DNA from: a bacterium
GTDB taxonomy: Bacteria > CG03
Assembly (NCBI GenBank): GCA_013791675.1
Contig: VMTI01000208.1
Coordinates: 1 to 49,237 of the forward strand
DNA length: 49,237 bases
Direction of reading: 5' to 3'
The translations under genes were made by a program, and so were the position numbers. Under the pieces are notes generated by a model, which was not told where the DNA came from, searched no databases, and saw nothing but the letters and a program-made list of their open reading frames with translations. This document shows, in pieces, positions 1 to 9,757 of this stretch. The first letter of the stretch is position 1. Every line of letters begins with the position of its first letter.

Positions 1-129
1 AAGGAATATATGCAATTCCATAAGGATATTTCTTCAGCAACCGCCAGCCGGGATTTATTGTTTGGGATCAAAAATAAGATATTGAAAAAATCTGGCTGCG
101 CGTCACTTACGCGTTATAAATTTATTTAG
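1..129 (+). CDS. C-terminal fragment, probable Fic-family or similar winged-helix protein
   Basis: Frame 1 is open from the window edge to TAG at 127-129, giving 42 residues with no start inside the window, so this is the tail of a gene entering from the left. The segment SSATASRDLLFGIKNKILKK followed shortly by TRY resembles the winged-helix tail of Fic/DUF4172 proteins and AlbA-type ATPases, where an S-x-x-T-A-x-R-D-L recognition helix is followed by a G-I-L-K-K wing. This suggests a DNA-binding regulatory tail. The match rests on one short motif, so the family is tentative; the open frame itself is clear. It is not in the overlapping chain that starts at hisS. Confidence 0.5.
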   Translation, partial: KEYMQFHKDISSATASRDLLFGIKNKILKKSGCASLTRYKFI

Positions 130-286
130 GAAGTAATGGTGACGGGCGTTGACTTTCGTGACTTATTTCAAAACAAAAAGAAGGTGTCGGAGCTAATATA
201 ACAGAATTGATGCGCCGTGTCGCGCGGATGCTTTATATGTCAAATGTCAACCTGCCGGCAGGCAGGGATTAGGGTAAAGAAACGGT
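130..286. other. Intergenic leader with CCTGCCGGCAGG palindrome
   Basis: This non-coding stretch separates the left-edge gene from hisS. It holds a perfect 12-base palindrome, CCTGCCGGCAGG at 251-262, followed by a further CAGG. An upstream in-frame ATG at 217 would extend hisS by 36 residues through this segment, but the extension looks like translated intergenic DNA and was rejected. No RNA gene is visible. Confidence 0.4.
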
Positions 287-315
287 TTGCTTACAGAGGG
301 AACATTTCATATAAT
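287..315 (+). promoter_or_regulatory. Predicted sigma70-type promoter of the hisS operon
   Basis: TTGCTT at 287-292 and a perfect TATAAT at 310-315 are separated by 17 bases. The -10 box ends 9 bases before the hisS ATG at 325, so transcription would begin about 3 bases before the start codon. No Shine-Dalgarno site precedes this ATG, which fits a leaderless mRNA. Confidence 0.6.
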
Positions 316-324
316 CGCAATGCT

Positions 325-1539
325 ATGAAAATATATAATGTACCTAAAGGAACAAGGGATATTGTCGGCGAGGAAGCCGGAAGATTTTCCCGCGTTTCGC
401 GGATTTTTGAAGAAGCCGCGAGGCTCTACGGCTATGGCCTGATCAACACGCCTATTTTTGAAGACACCGCTCTTTTTGAACGGACCATAGGCGGGGGCAG
501 TGACATCGTGCAGAAGCAGATGTACACTTTTCCGGATAAGGCCGGACGCTCCCTGACCCTGCGCCCCGAAGGCACGGCGGGAGTTGTCCGTGCGGCCATA
601 GGCGGAGGCCTTCTGCGGCCGCTGCCCCGGAGGCTTTATTATTCGGGGCCGATGTTCCGCTATGAAAGACCTCAAAAAGACCGCAAACGGCAGTTTTTCC
701 AGATGGGCGCCGAATACTTCGGAGACCAAACTTCTTTCGCCGATATAGAGATAATTTCTTTGTGCGCGTCGGCGCTTAATAAACTCGGCCTTGACTACGA
801 ATTGAAGATAAATTCCATCGGCTGTCCCGTGTGCAGGTCTGAGTACGAAAAGAAATTAAAGGCCTTCGCCGAAAAAAAGATTGACGGCCTCTGCGATGAT
901 TGCAGGGAGCGTCTCTGCGTTAATCCTCTCAGGATACTTGACTGCAAAGTTGAATCATGCGGAAAGATACTTTCCGGCGCGCCGGATGTGAGCGAAGCCC
1001 TGTGCCCGGACTGCGCCGATAATTTCACAGAGATCAGGCAGGGGCTGAATGACAGGCAAATCAGATTTACGCCGGATGTGAGGCTGGTCAGGGGCCTGGA
1101 TTATTATAACGGCTGCGTCTTTGAGTTTTACGCCAAAGGCGCCAGGGATGCCATCGCCGCAGGCGGGCGTTATGACGGCCTTGTGAAACTGCTGGGCGGT
1201 GAAGATGTGCCGGCGGTGGGTTTCGCGATAGGCGTGGACAGGATCATGCCTCTCATAGATTTTACACCGGAGAAACCCGATTACATGATCGTTTCCGCCG
1301 GAGCGCCCGTGGACGGCCTTATAGCTTTCGCGGATGATATAAGAGGCACGGGGAAGGTTTGCGTGATCTCCGCGAAGCCGAAACTTAAAAACGCTTTGAA
1401 AGAGGCTTCGGCGGCATCTTTCCGTTTCGTCCTGATCATGGGAGAGGATGAAATAAAAAATATGACGGTGACTGTCCGCGACATGGTAAGCGGTGAACAG
1501 GAAACATTATCCAGAAAGGAGTTTTTAAAAAGATTATGA
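325..1539 (+). CDS. hisS: Histidyl-tRNA synthetase
   Basis: Class II aminoacyl-tRNA synthetase that charges tRNA-His in the cytoplasm. The product is 404 residues, slightly under the usual 420. The N-terminus MKIYNVPKGTRDI matches the family start. TLRPEGTAGVVRA and the GPMFRYERPQ segment form motif 2, LVRGLDYYNGCVFEF and AAGGRYDGL are the histidine-specific signatures, and VGFAIGVDRI is motif 3. A cysteine-rich central segment (CPVC, CDDC, CPDC) lies in the insertion region. An in-frame ATG at 217 would add 36 unrelated residues; 325 is preferred by homology and by the promoter that ends just before it. It opens a housekeeping operon and overlaps thrC by 4 bases. Confidence 0.97.
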   Translation: MKIYNVPKGTRDIVGEEAGRFSRVSRIFEEAARLYGYGLINTPIFEDTALFERTIGGGSDIVQKQMYTFPDKAGRSLTLRPEGTAGVVRAAIGGGLLRPLPRRLYYSGPMFRYERPQKDRKRQFFQMGAEYFGDQTSFADIEIISLCASALNKLGLDYELKINSIGCPVCRSEYEKKLKAFAEKKIDGLCDDCRERLCVNPLRILDCKVESCGKILSGAPDVSEALCPDCADNFTEIRQGLNDRQIRFTPDVRLVRGLDYYNGCVFEFYAKGARDAIAAGGRYDGLVKLLGGEDVPAVGFAIGVDRIMPLIDFTPEKPDYMIVSAGAPVDGLIAFADDIRGTGKVCVISAKPKLKNALKEASAASFRFVLIMGEDEIKNMTVTVRDMVSGEQETLSRKEFLKRL

Positions 1540-2789
1540 TCTCAGAAAATTTGAAAGGCTTTAAATGTTTAAGGTGCGGAAAAGAATTTTCCTTGAAGCA
1601 GGCGCGTTACCAGTGCCCGGACTGCTCAGGGAATCTTGAGGCGGTTTACGATTACGCCCGCATAGGCCGAAAGGCTGACGCTGTGAAAAAATCTCTGGAA
1701 AAAGGCATATACAGGTATCTGCCATTTCTTCCCTTCGCTGATACAAAGCTGACGCCGCCTCTTCTGGTCGGCGGCACGCCCCTGGTGAAGAGCGACAGGC
1801 TTTCCTCAAAATGGGGCATTGAGCTTTTCTTCAAGGACGACACAAGGAATCCCTCGGCCTCGTTCAAGGACAGGGCCGGCGCCGTGGCGCTCACCGTGGC
1901 CCGCGAGGACGGGCTGGACAGGATATCCTGCGCTTCCACCGGGAACGCGGGCTCTTCTCTGGCGTGTCTTGCCGCGAGCGTGGGAATGGATTGCATTATT
2001 TTTGTTCCGGAAAAAGCCCCGCAGGCAAAGATAGCCCAGCTGCTCCTTTTCGGAGCGAAGGTTTTCGCCGTGCAGGGCACTTATGACGAGGCCTTTGACC
2101 TTTGCGCCTGTGTCTCGACGGAGATAGGCTGTTTCAACCGCAGCACGGGACTCAATCCCTGGACGAGGGAAGGCAAGAAAACGGTGTCTTTTGAGATCGC
2201 CGAGGATCTGGGATGGGAAGTGCCGGATTATGTTTTTGTCCCGGTCGGTGACGGCAACATAATAAGCGGTGTGTGGAAAGGCTTCCGCGAACTTTTCTAT
2301 GCGGGTTTCACGCAGAGCATCCCGAAGATCGTGGCCGTGCAGTCAAAAAATTCGGATGCCGTCCACAAAACGCTTGAAAAATATAAAGGCAAAGATGTGT
2401 CGCCCGAAGAGATAGAGATGATACAGGTGAACGCCACAACGATCGCCGATTCCATCAGCGTGGATGTGCCGCGCGACGGCCTCGCCGCCGTGCGGGCCGT
2501 GCGTGAGACGGACGGCTTTTCGGTGGAGATAAGTGACGAGGCGATCCTCGAGGCCATAAAAGAGATATCCTCGAACACGGGGCTGTTCCCGGAGCCGGCG
2601 GGAGCCACAGCCTACGCCGGACTTAAAAAGGCCCTTGAAGACAGGAAGGTGAAATCGGGCAGCAGGATAGTCTGCCTTGTGACAGGCAGCGGGCTGAAAG
2701 ACGTCGCATCCGCCCTCAAGGCGGCGGGCAAACCGATAAGCGTTTCAACGGATAAAGCTGAAACATTGAAGATCCTTTGCGGAAAGTGA
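1536..2789 (+). CDS. thrC: Threonine synthase
   Basis: PLP-dependent enzyme converting O-phosphohomoserine to threonine, 417 residues. It begins with a rubredoxin-like zinc ribbon (CLRCGKEF and CPDCSGN, residues about 12-32), typical of the shorter threonine synthase class. NPSASFKDRAG carries the PLP lysine, K111, and STGNAGSSLACLAA is the phosphate/substrate loop of fold-type II enzymes. PVGDGNIISG and VTGSGLKD near the C-terminus complete the cofactor site. ATG overlaps the hisS stop (ATGA), so translation is probably coupled. This is the only threonine-pathway gene in the window, so its grouping with hisS is operon sharing rather than a pathway cluster. Confidence 0.95.
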   Translation: MISENLKGFKCLRCGKEFSLKQARYQCPDCSGNLEAVYDYARIGRKADAVKKSLEKGIYRYLPFLPFADTKLTPPLLVGGTPLVKSDRLSSKWGIELFFKDDTRNPSASFKDRAGAVALTVAREDGLDRISCASTGNAGSSLACLAASVGMDCIIFVPEKAPQAKIAQLLLFGAKVFAVQGTYDEAFDLCACVSTEIGCFNRSTGLNPWTREGKKTVSFEIAEDLGWEVPDYVFVPVGDGNIISGVWKGFRELFYAGFTQSIPKIVAVQSKNSDAVHKTLEKYKGKDVSPEEIEMIQVNATTIADSISVDVPRDGLAAVRAVRETDGFSVEISDEAILEAIKEISSNTGLFPEPAGATAYAGLKKALEDRKVKSGSRIVCLVTGSGLKDVASALKAAGKPISVSTDKAETLKILCGK

Positions 2790-2797
2790 GCGAGCCC

Positions 2798-3295
2798 ATG
2801 GAAGAAAAAAATGTAAAAGAGGTAGCGCTGTCTCTCGGAAGCAATGTGGGCGATTCGTATCAGACGCTCCTGAGCAGCCTCAAGGACCTGAGCCGTTTCG
2901 TTGACGACATGAAGGTGTCAAGTTTTTACAGGACGGATCCGATGGATATGAAGTATCAGCCGGATTTTATCAATCTGGCGGTTGCCGGAAAAACGAGCAT
3001 ATCGCCGGATGCACTGCTCAAAAAAGTGAACAGCGTGGAGAAAAAATACGGCCGGGCCCGGGCGATAAAATACGGCCCCCGGACGCTGGATATAGACATA
3101 ATCCTTTTCGGTTCCGAGATAGTGAAGAGGGATGATCTCGTCATTCCCCATCCTGAATTCCGCAAACGGCTTTTTGTGATAGAGCCTCTCGCCGAGATAG
3201 CGCCGGAGATGAAAGACCCTGTTGACGGAAAAGAGGTGCACGAGATACTGAAGGAAGCCCGCGCGCACTTCAGCGACAGGATCGAGAAATTGTGA
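2798..3295 (+). CDS. folK: 2-amino-4-hydroxy-6-hydroxymethyldihydropteridine pyrophosphokinase
   Basis: HPPK transfers pyrophosphate from ATP to 6-hydroxymethyl-dihydropterin in folate synthesis. VALSLGSNVGDSYQTL is the N-terminal signature, SSFYRTDPM and FINLAVAG follow in family order, and GPRTLDIDIILFG is the diagnostic metal/ATP-binding motif, followed by VIPHPEF and RLFVIEPL. The product is 165 residues, normal for a single-domain HPPK. ATG 2798 has GGAAAG 11 bases upstream. A GTG at 2786 overlapping the thrC stop, or a TTG at 2777, would add a few residues. No folP or folB is adjacent; the next gene is panC, a frequent companion of folK. Confidence 0.95.
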   Translation: MEEKNVKEVALSLGSNVGDSYQTLLSSLKDLSRFVDDMKVSSFYRTDPMDMKYQPDFINLAVAGKTSISPDALLKKVNSVEKKYGRARAIKYGPRTLDIDIILFGSEIVKRDDLVIPHPEFRKRLFVIEPLAEIAPEMKDPVDGKEVHEILKEARAHFSDRIEKL

Positions 3296-4149
3296 TAAGG
3301 GCCGTTTCGCCGAAAGACGCCGCGCGTATCTGCGATTTTAAGCGCCGGAAAGGAAAAACGCTGGGCCTTGTCCCGACGATGGGCGCACTGCACGAGGGGC
3401 ATGTCAAACTCATCAGGGAATGCCGGAAGCAGTGCTCTTTTCTGGTTGTGAGCATATTCGTCAATCCCGCTCAGTTCGGCCCGGGAGAGGATCTCGCGAG
3501 TTATCCGGCGGATTTGAAAAAAGATATGAGGATCTGCCGCGAGAACGGCGTTGATATGGTTTTTACCCCGGGGGCTGCGGATATGTATCCGGCGGATTTT
3601 GAGACTTTCGTGGAACCGGGAAGACTTGCCGCGCATCTGTGCGGGCTCAAAAGGCCGGGCCATTTCCGGGGCGTGGCGACGGTGGTCCTGAAACTTTTTA
3701 ATATTATAAGGCCGGACATAGCCGTGTTCGGGAAAAAGGACTATCAGCAGCTTGCGGTGATAAAAAAAATGGCGCGGGATCTGGATCTCACTCTGAAGAT
3801 CAGGGGCGTTGAGACCGTCAGGACGAAGAGCGGCCTCGCCGTCAGCTCCAGAAACCGCTATCTTTCCGGCGGGGAACTTGAACGCGCGGCTCTTTTAAGA
3901 AAGTCCCTGCAAGAGGGGCGCCTCATGGCCTCGCGCGGTTCGTCGGCCGATGCCATCAAAAGAAAAATAAGGGCAATGCTCAAAGCCGCCGGCGGCAGAA
4001 TAGATTATGTCTCTGTCTGCGACAGGGAATCGCTTGAGGATGTGAGGGAAGTGCGGGGAAAGGCCCTGATAGCTCTTGCCGTGAAGATCGGGCCCGCGCG
4101 GCTTATAGATAACATTGAGATAGAGGGGCCCGGCTCGGCGAAAAAATGA
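3292..4149 (+). CDS. panC: Pantothenate synthetase
   Basis: Condenses pantoate and beta-alanine using ATP, forming a pantoyl-adenylate, to make pantothenate for coenzyme A. The 285-residue protein shows VPTMGALHEGHVKLI (HIGH-like nucleotide motif), SIFVNPAQFGPGEDL, FRGVATVVLKLFN, FGKKDYQQLAVIKKM and GLAVSSRNRYLS (KMSKS-like loop), all in family order. It starts at a GTG overlapping the folK stop (GTGA), the expected pattern in this chain; the next genes overlap in the same way. panB and panD are not in the window. Confidence 0.96.
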   Translation: MIRAVSPKDAARICDFKRRKGKTLGLVPTMGALHEGHVKLIRECRKQCSFLVVSIFVNPAQFGPGEDLASYPADLKKDMRICRENGVDMVFTPGAADMYPADFETFVEPGRLAAHLCGLKRPGHFRGVATVVLKLFNIIRPDIAVFGKKDYQQLAVIKKMARDLDLTLKIRGVETVRTKSGLAVSSRNRYLSGGELERAALLRKSLQEGRLMASRGSSADAIKRKIRAMLKAAGGRIDYVSVCDRESLEDVREVRGKALIALAVKIGPARLIDNIEIEGPGSAKK

Positions 4150-4424
4150 ATATAGACGAGATCAAAAAAATAGCGGCGCTCGCCAGAATAGAAATCCCGG
4201 AGGAGCGCCTGGAAGATTTTGCCGGTGAATTCAACAAGATACTGGAATATTTTAAAAAACTTGACAGCGCTCCGACCGAAGGAGTTGAGCCTTTTCGTTT
4301 TGAAGAGGAAAATGTCTGGCGGAGCGATCTCCCGTCTTCTGACAGCGACGCCAGAGAAAGAATACTCAAGAATGCCCCGGAGAGGCAGGATGACTTTTTC
4401 AAGGTCAGGAAGGTTATAGAATGA
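4146..4424 (+). CDS. gatC: Aspartyl/glutamyl-tRNA amidotransferase subunit C
   Basis: Small structural subunit of the GatCAB amidotransferase, 92 residues, which clamps GatA and GatB together. The N-terminal IDEIKKIAALARIEIPEERL and the mid-segment EFNKILEYFKKLDSA are the usual GatC pattern, followed by the conserved short stretch ending in R-x-D. ATG overlaps the panC stop (ATGA), and its own stop overlaps gatA, so the three Gat subunits are probably translated in coupled fashion in the order C-A-B. Confidence 0.94.
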   Translation: MNIDEIKKIAALARIEIPEERLEDFAGEFNKILEYFKKLDSAPTEGVEPFRFEEENVWRSDLPSSDSDARERILKNAPERQDDFFKVRKVIE

Positions 4425-5767
4425 GCGTAAAAGAAAATATCTCATCCTGCATAGTGAAGATAAAGAGCGACAGGACAAACAGCTTTATAGAAATTTTTGA
4501 GAAGAGGGCTCTCAGGAAAGCTGAAGGAATTGACAGCCGTCTTGCGTCGGGCGACAGGAATCTCCCTCTGGCGGGTGAGCCAGTGGCTATAAAAGACAAT
4601 ATGGTCATAAAGGGCGAGGCGGCCGGCTGCGCGTCCCGGATACTTGAGGGCTTTGTTTCGCCCTACGACGCTGAAGTTGTGACAAGACTGGAGAACGCCG
4701 GCGCTGTGATCGTGGGAAGAACGAATATGGACGAGTTCGCCATGGGCTCTTCAACAGAAACATCCGTCTTTGGCCCTACGAGAAATCCTGTTGATATGGA
4801 AAGAGTGCCGGGGGGTTCATCCGGCGGCTCCGCCGCGGCGGTCGCCTCGGGGCTGGTTCCTTATTCTCTGGGCTCCGATACGGGAGGCTCCATAAGACAG
4901 CCCGCGTCATTTTGCGGCATCTGCGGCATGAAGCCGACCTACGGGGCGGTGTCGCGTTACGGGCTGATAGCTTTTGCCTCGTCGCTGGACCAGATAGGGC
5001 CTTTCGCGAAGGATATGGACGGCATTGAAAAAATATTCAATATCATAGCCGGCAAGGATGAAAAAGATGAGACTTCCCGCGAGATAGAAAAACTTTCCGG
5101 GAAAAAAGGGAAACTTGTCTGCGGCATACCCAAAGAATTTTCAGGAAGCAGCCCTGGAGTGAAAGAGGTGTTTGATAAAGCGGTTAAGAAACTCAGCCGG
5201 GATTTTGAGATAATAGATGTTTCATTGCCCTCAACGGAATACGCGGTTTCGATATATTACATAATCGCGCCCTCGGAAGCGTCGTCCAACCTTTCCCGTT
5301 TTGACGGCATAAGATACGGTTTCAGAGCGGAATCAGAAGATCTCATAGACGGATATTTCAAAACAAGGGGGCAGGGTTTCGGCGATGAGGTCAAGAGAAG
5401 GATAATGCTGGGCGCTTTCGCGCTCTCGTCGGGTTATTACGACGCTTATTATATGAAAGCGCTCAAAATAAGGCGCCTCATAAAGAATGAGTTCGACAGC
5501 GCTTTTCAAAAAGCCGATGTCATAATCAGCCCCACCTCGCCGAGGACGGCTTTCAAACTGGGCGAAATAACGGATCCTCTTTCCCTCTATCTTCAGGATG
5601 CTTACACAATCCCGGCGAACATGGCGGGGCTGCCTGCCGTATCCATCCCCTGCGGAAAAGATCCCGCGGGCCTGCCGGTGGGTTTTCAGATAATGGCTCC
5701 GAGGGCAAGGGATATTTTCCTCATAGAAACGGCTAAACAAATTGAGGCGGTGTTTTCAAATGAGTGA
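4421..5767 (+). CDS. gatA: Aspartyl/glutamyl-tRNA amidotransferase subunit A
   Basis: Amidase-signature subunit that releases ammonia from glutamine for GatB. The Lys-cisSer-Ser triad reads as K58 (AIKDNM), S133 (GGSSGGSAAAVASG) and S157 (GSDTGGSIRQPASFCG); spacings of 75 and 24 residues match the GatA family. The C-terminal part has FKLGE and NMAGLPAVSIPCG. At 448 residues it is shorter than the usual 480 or so, mainly through an abbreviated N-terminal helix region, since the catalytic lysine sits about 20 residues earlier than normal. Starts with ATGA overlap on gatC and overlaps gatB by 8 bases. Confidence 0.96.
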   Translation: MSVKENISSCIVKIKSDRTNSFIEIFEKRALRKAEGIDSRLASGDRNLPLAGEPVAIKDNMVIKGEAAGCASRILEGFVSPYDAEVVTRLENAGAVIVGRTNMDEFAMGSSTETSVFGPTRNPVDMERVPGGSSGGSAAAVASGLVPYSLGSDTGGSIRQPASFCGICGMKPTYGAVSRYGLIAFASSLDQIGPFAKDMDGIEKIFNIIAGKDEKDETSREIEKLSGKKGKLVCGIPKEFSGSSPGVKEVFDKAVKKLSRDFEIIDVSLPSTEYAVSIYYIIAPSEASSNLSRFDGIRYGFRAESEDLIDGYFKTRGQGFGDEVKRRIMLGAFALSSGYYDAYYMKALKIRRLIKNEFDSAFQKADVIISPTSPRTAFKLGEITDPLSLYLQDAYTIPANMAGLPAVSIPCGKDPAGLPVGFQIMAPRARDIFLIETAKQIEAVFSNE

Positions 5768-7193
5768 TTTTATAGTCAGCATAGGCCTTGAGGTGCATGT
5801 GCAGTTGAAGACCAAAACCAAAATGTTCTGCTCCTGCGCCGCCGATTCACAGGCCCCGCCCAATACCAATATCTGTCCCGTGTGCACAGGACAGCCGGGA
5901 GTCCTTCCTGTTAAAAATGAAGAAGCTGTTTTACTGGGTATCCGGGCCGGTCTTGCGCTTAATTGTAAAATTGAAAAATTTTCAGTTTTTGAAAGGAAAA
6001 ATTATTTTTATCCCGATTTGCCCAAAGCTTATCAGATATCCCAATGTGAGCTTCCGCTGGCCAGCGGGGGATATATCGATGTTGGTGAAAAACGAATCAG
6101 ACTGACAAGAGCGCATCTTGAGGAGGACGCGGGCAAACTTCTCCATTTTATAGGCAGTGAGCCTGTTGACGGCTCTCTTGTAGATTTGAACAGATGCGGC
6201 ACGCCGCTCCTTGAGATCGTGTCCGAACCGGATATTGATTCGCCGCAGCTTGCTTTTGATTATCTTAAGACTTTGCGAAGGATAATGAGGTATGCCGGTG
6301 TTTCCGACTGCGACATGGAAGAGGGCTCTTTGCGATGCGACTGTAATATATCTATCCGTCGATCCGAGGACGAGCCGCTGGGTGTGAAAGCGGAAATAAA
6401 GAACATGAATTCTTTCAAGGAGCTGAAAGACGCATCTACTTACGAGATAGAAAGGCAGAAAAAACTCGTGGACGGCGGAGGGCAAGTCGTTCAGGAGACA
6501 AGGCTCTGGAATTCCTCCAAGGGAAAGACCTTTTCAATGCGTTCAAAAGAAGAGGCCGCGGATTACAGATATTTTCCGGATCCCGATTTGAAGCCCGTCT
6601 ATGTCAGTGCCGGGATGCTTAAAAAAGAGAAGGAAGCTCTACCTTCTCTGCCGCTGGAAATGAAGAAGAAATTTATGAGCCGGGGACTGAGCGAATATCA
6701 GGCGGACATACTCACGGATGAAAAAGTGCTGGCTGACTATTTTGATGAAGTTATCGCAGGCGTTACTCCGGACGGGCAGGAAGAAGCGGCCAATATCGTG
6801 ATAAGCTATCTTCTCGCGGAATTTGATCAGAGCGCGCTGTCTCTTGAAGAGTTGAAAAAAATAGTGCCGCCCGCCCATATATGCGAGCTGGTTAAATTAA
6901 GAAAAGAAGGGAAGATAAATAAGCAGGTTTTGAAAACGATTTTCCCGAAGATGGTTAAAGACGGTGCCTCACCCCGCGACCTTGCGGGTGATGTTGATAT
7001 TGTCAGCGATGAGAGCGCGATCATCAAACTGGCGGAAGAAGCGGTCAAGGCCAACGCCTCGTCGTGGGAAGACTATAAATCGGGCAAGGAAAAAGCTTCG
7101 GGAAGGATCGTGGCCCATGTCATGAAAGAAAGCCGCGGCGCCGCGGATCCGGCAACGGTCATGAAAATACTGAAGCGCATGGCGGGGAAATGA
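5760..7193 (+). CDS. gatB: Aspartyl/glutamyl-tRNA amidotransferase subunit B
   Basis: GatB activates the side chain of misacylated Glu-tRNA-Gln or Asp-tRNA-Asn and amidates it with ammonia from GatA. SIGLEVHVQLKTKTKMFCSC, then CPVCTGQPGVLPV and FERKNYFYPDLPKAYQISQ are signature segments; the cysteines form the zinc site. RCGTPLLEIVSEPD and MEEGSLRCDCNISIR follow. The C-terminal third is the YqeY-like tRNA-binding tail. ATG 5760 was chosen because it begins exactly at the family N-terminus and overlaps the gatA stop; an upstream in-frame ATG at 5742 adds six unsupported residues. 477 residues, normal length. Confidence 0.97.
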   Translation: MSDFIVSIGLEVHVQLKTKTKMFCSCAADSQAPPNTNICPVCTGQPGVLPVKNEEAVLLGIRAGLALNCKIEKFSVFERKNYFYPDLPKAYQISQCELPLASGGYIDVGEKRIRLTRAHLEEDAGKLLHFIGSEPVDGSLVDLNRCGTPLLEIVSEPDIDSPQLAFDYLKTLRRIMRYAGVSDCDMEEGSLRCDCNISIRRSEDEPLGVKAEIKNMNSFKELKDASTYEIERQKKLVDGGGQVVQETRLWNSSKGKTFSMRSKEEAADYRYFPDPDLKPVYVSAGMLKKEKEALPSLPLEMKKKFMSRGLSEYQADILTDEKVLADYFDEVIAGVTPDGQEEAANIVISYLLAEFDQSALSLEELKKIVPPAHICELVKLRKEGKINKQVLKTIFPKMVKDGASPRDLAGDVDIVSDESAIIKLAEEAVKANASSWEDYKSGKEKASGRIVAHVMKESRGAADPATVMKILKRMAGK

Positions 7194-7549
7194 AAAAAAT
7201 ACTTATAATAGAGGACAACGCGGATTCAAGGGAGATATTCCGCACAGTCCTGGAAATGGCGGATTATGAGGTGACGGAAGCCGTTGACGGCGAAGACGCC
7301 CTTAAAAAGATAGACGAATCGGAATATTCCGTGATCCTCGTTGACCTGTCACTGCCTAAAATATCGGGCTGGGATCTGATAGAGATAATAAAGGGCAAAT
7401 ACCCCTCGACGCCCCTGATAGCGGCCACTGCCCACGCGATGAGCGGCGACAGGGACAGGGCTCTGAAGGCCGGCTGCGATGATTATATATCAAAGCCGCT
7501 GAAACCCTCGGACCTTGTAAAGAAAGTCGGTAAATATACGGAACGATAG
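7190..7549 (+). CDS. Stand-alone response-regulator receiver domain (CheY-like), first copy
   Basis: A single receiver domain of 119 residues with no output domain. The acidic pocket is E8/D9, the phospho-acceptor is D52 (VDLSLP), the conserved threonine lies in AATAH and the lysine in ISKPLKP near the C-terminus. It starts with an ATGA overlap on gatB, so it is transcribed with the housekeeping genes. Together with the second receiver and the histidine kinase downstream it could make a phosphorelay. With no DNA-binding part, it must act through protein contacts or as a phosphate shuttle. Target unknown. Confidence 0.93.
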   Translation: MKKILIIEDNADSREIFRTVLEMADYEVTEAVDGEDALKKIDESEYSVILVDLSLPKISGWDLIEIIKGKYPSTPLIAATAHAMSGDRDRALKAGCDDYISKPLKPSDLVKKVGKYTER

Positions 7550-7557
7550 AGAAAGAG

Positions 7558-7574
7558 GCCGGCCTATTGCCGGC
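7558..7574 (+). promoter_or_regulatory. Small GC hairpin before the second receiver gene
   Basis: GCCGGC at 7558-7563 and 7569-7574 can pair as a 6-bp stem around a 5-base loop. The hairpin ends 2 bases before the GGGAGG ribosome-binding site at 7577-7582. It has no T tract, so it is not a terminator. It could modulate translation or stabilise mRNA; no experimental basis. Confidence 0.3.
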
Positions 7575-7587
7575 GCGGGAGGATAAT

Positions 7588-7950
7588 ATGTCAAAAATAC
7601 TGATAGTTGAAGATGATCCGGATTCAAGGGAGATCCTGGGCGAACGCCTGAGGGCATACGGTTTTGATGTGGCGGAGGCGGTAAACGGATGGGAGGCCGT
7701 TGAAAAACTCAAAAAATATAAAGCCGATCTCATCATCATGGACATAATGATGCCGAAGCTTGACGGTTATACAGCCTGCAAGATCATAAGAGAAGATTCT
7801 AAAACCGCGAAAGTGCCGATAATTTTTTTGACGGCGAAAGAGCTCATCGGCGAGATAGAGAAGGCTTTTATCTGCGGCGGCGATGATTACGTCATTAAAC
7901 CTGTGACATGGGAGCGCCTGCTGCCCAAGATCAAGAAATTCATCCCGTGA
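7588..7950 (+). CDS. Stand-alone response-regulator receiver domain, second copy
   Basis: 120-residue receiver domain paralogous to the previous gene; both open with a KILI-(I/V)-ED motif and then DSREI. Acidic residues E8, D9 and D10, phospho-acceptor D52 in MDIMMPKLDG, TA(K) in FLTAKEL and K in VIKPVTWERLL are present. ATG 7588 is chosen because GGGAGG lies 5 bases upstream; an in-frame TTG at 7567 would add seven residues. It has no output domain. Unlike most genes here it does not overlap its left neighbour, and a strong ribosome-binding site suggests independent translation initiation. Probably a partner of the kinase encoded next. Confidence 0.93.
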   Translation: MSKILIVEDDPDSREILGERLRAYGFDVAEAVNGWEAVEKLKKYKADLIIMDIMMPKLDGYTACKIIREDSKTAKVPIIFLTAKELIGEIEKAFICGGDDYVIKPVTWERLLPKIKKFIP

Positions 7951-7975
7951 TCAGGGCGGAGCGGGGTTTTGAGCG

Positions 7976-9756
<1,781 letters not shown>

Positions 9757-9757
<1 letters not shown>

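Noticed and set aside
217..324. N-terminal extension of hisS from ATG 217
   Set aside because: It adds 36 residues unlike any HisS N-terminus and covers the predicted promoter and palindrome; ATG 325 starts exactly at the family N-terminus.
2956..3663. Minus-strand 235-codon open frame
   Set aside because: It lies opposite folK and panC, which carry all family motifs; the minus frame has no recognisable domain.
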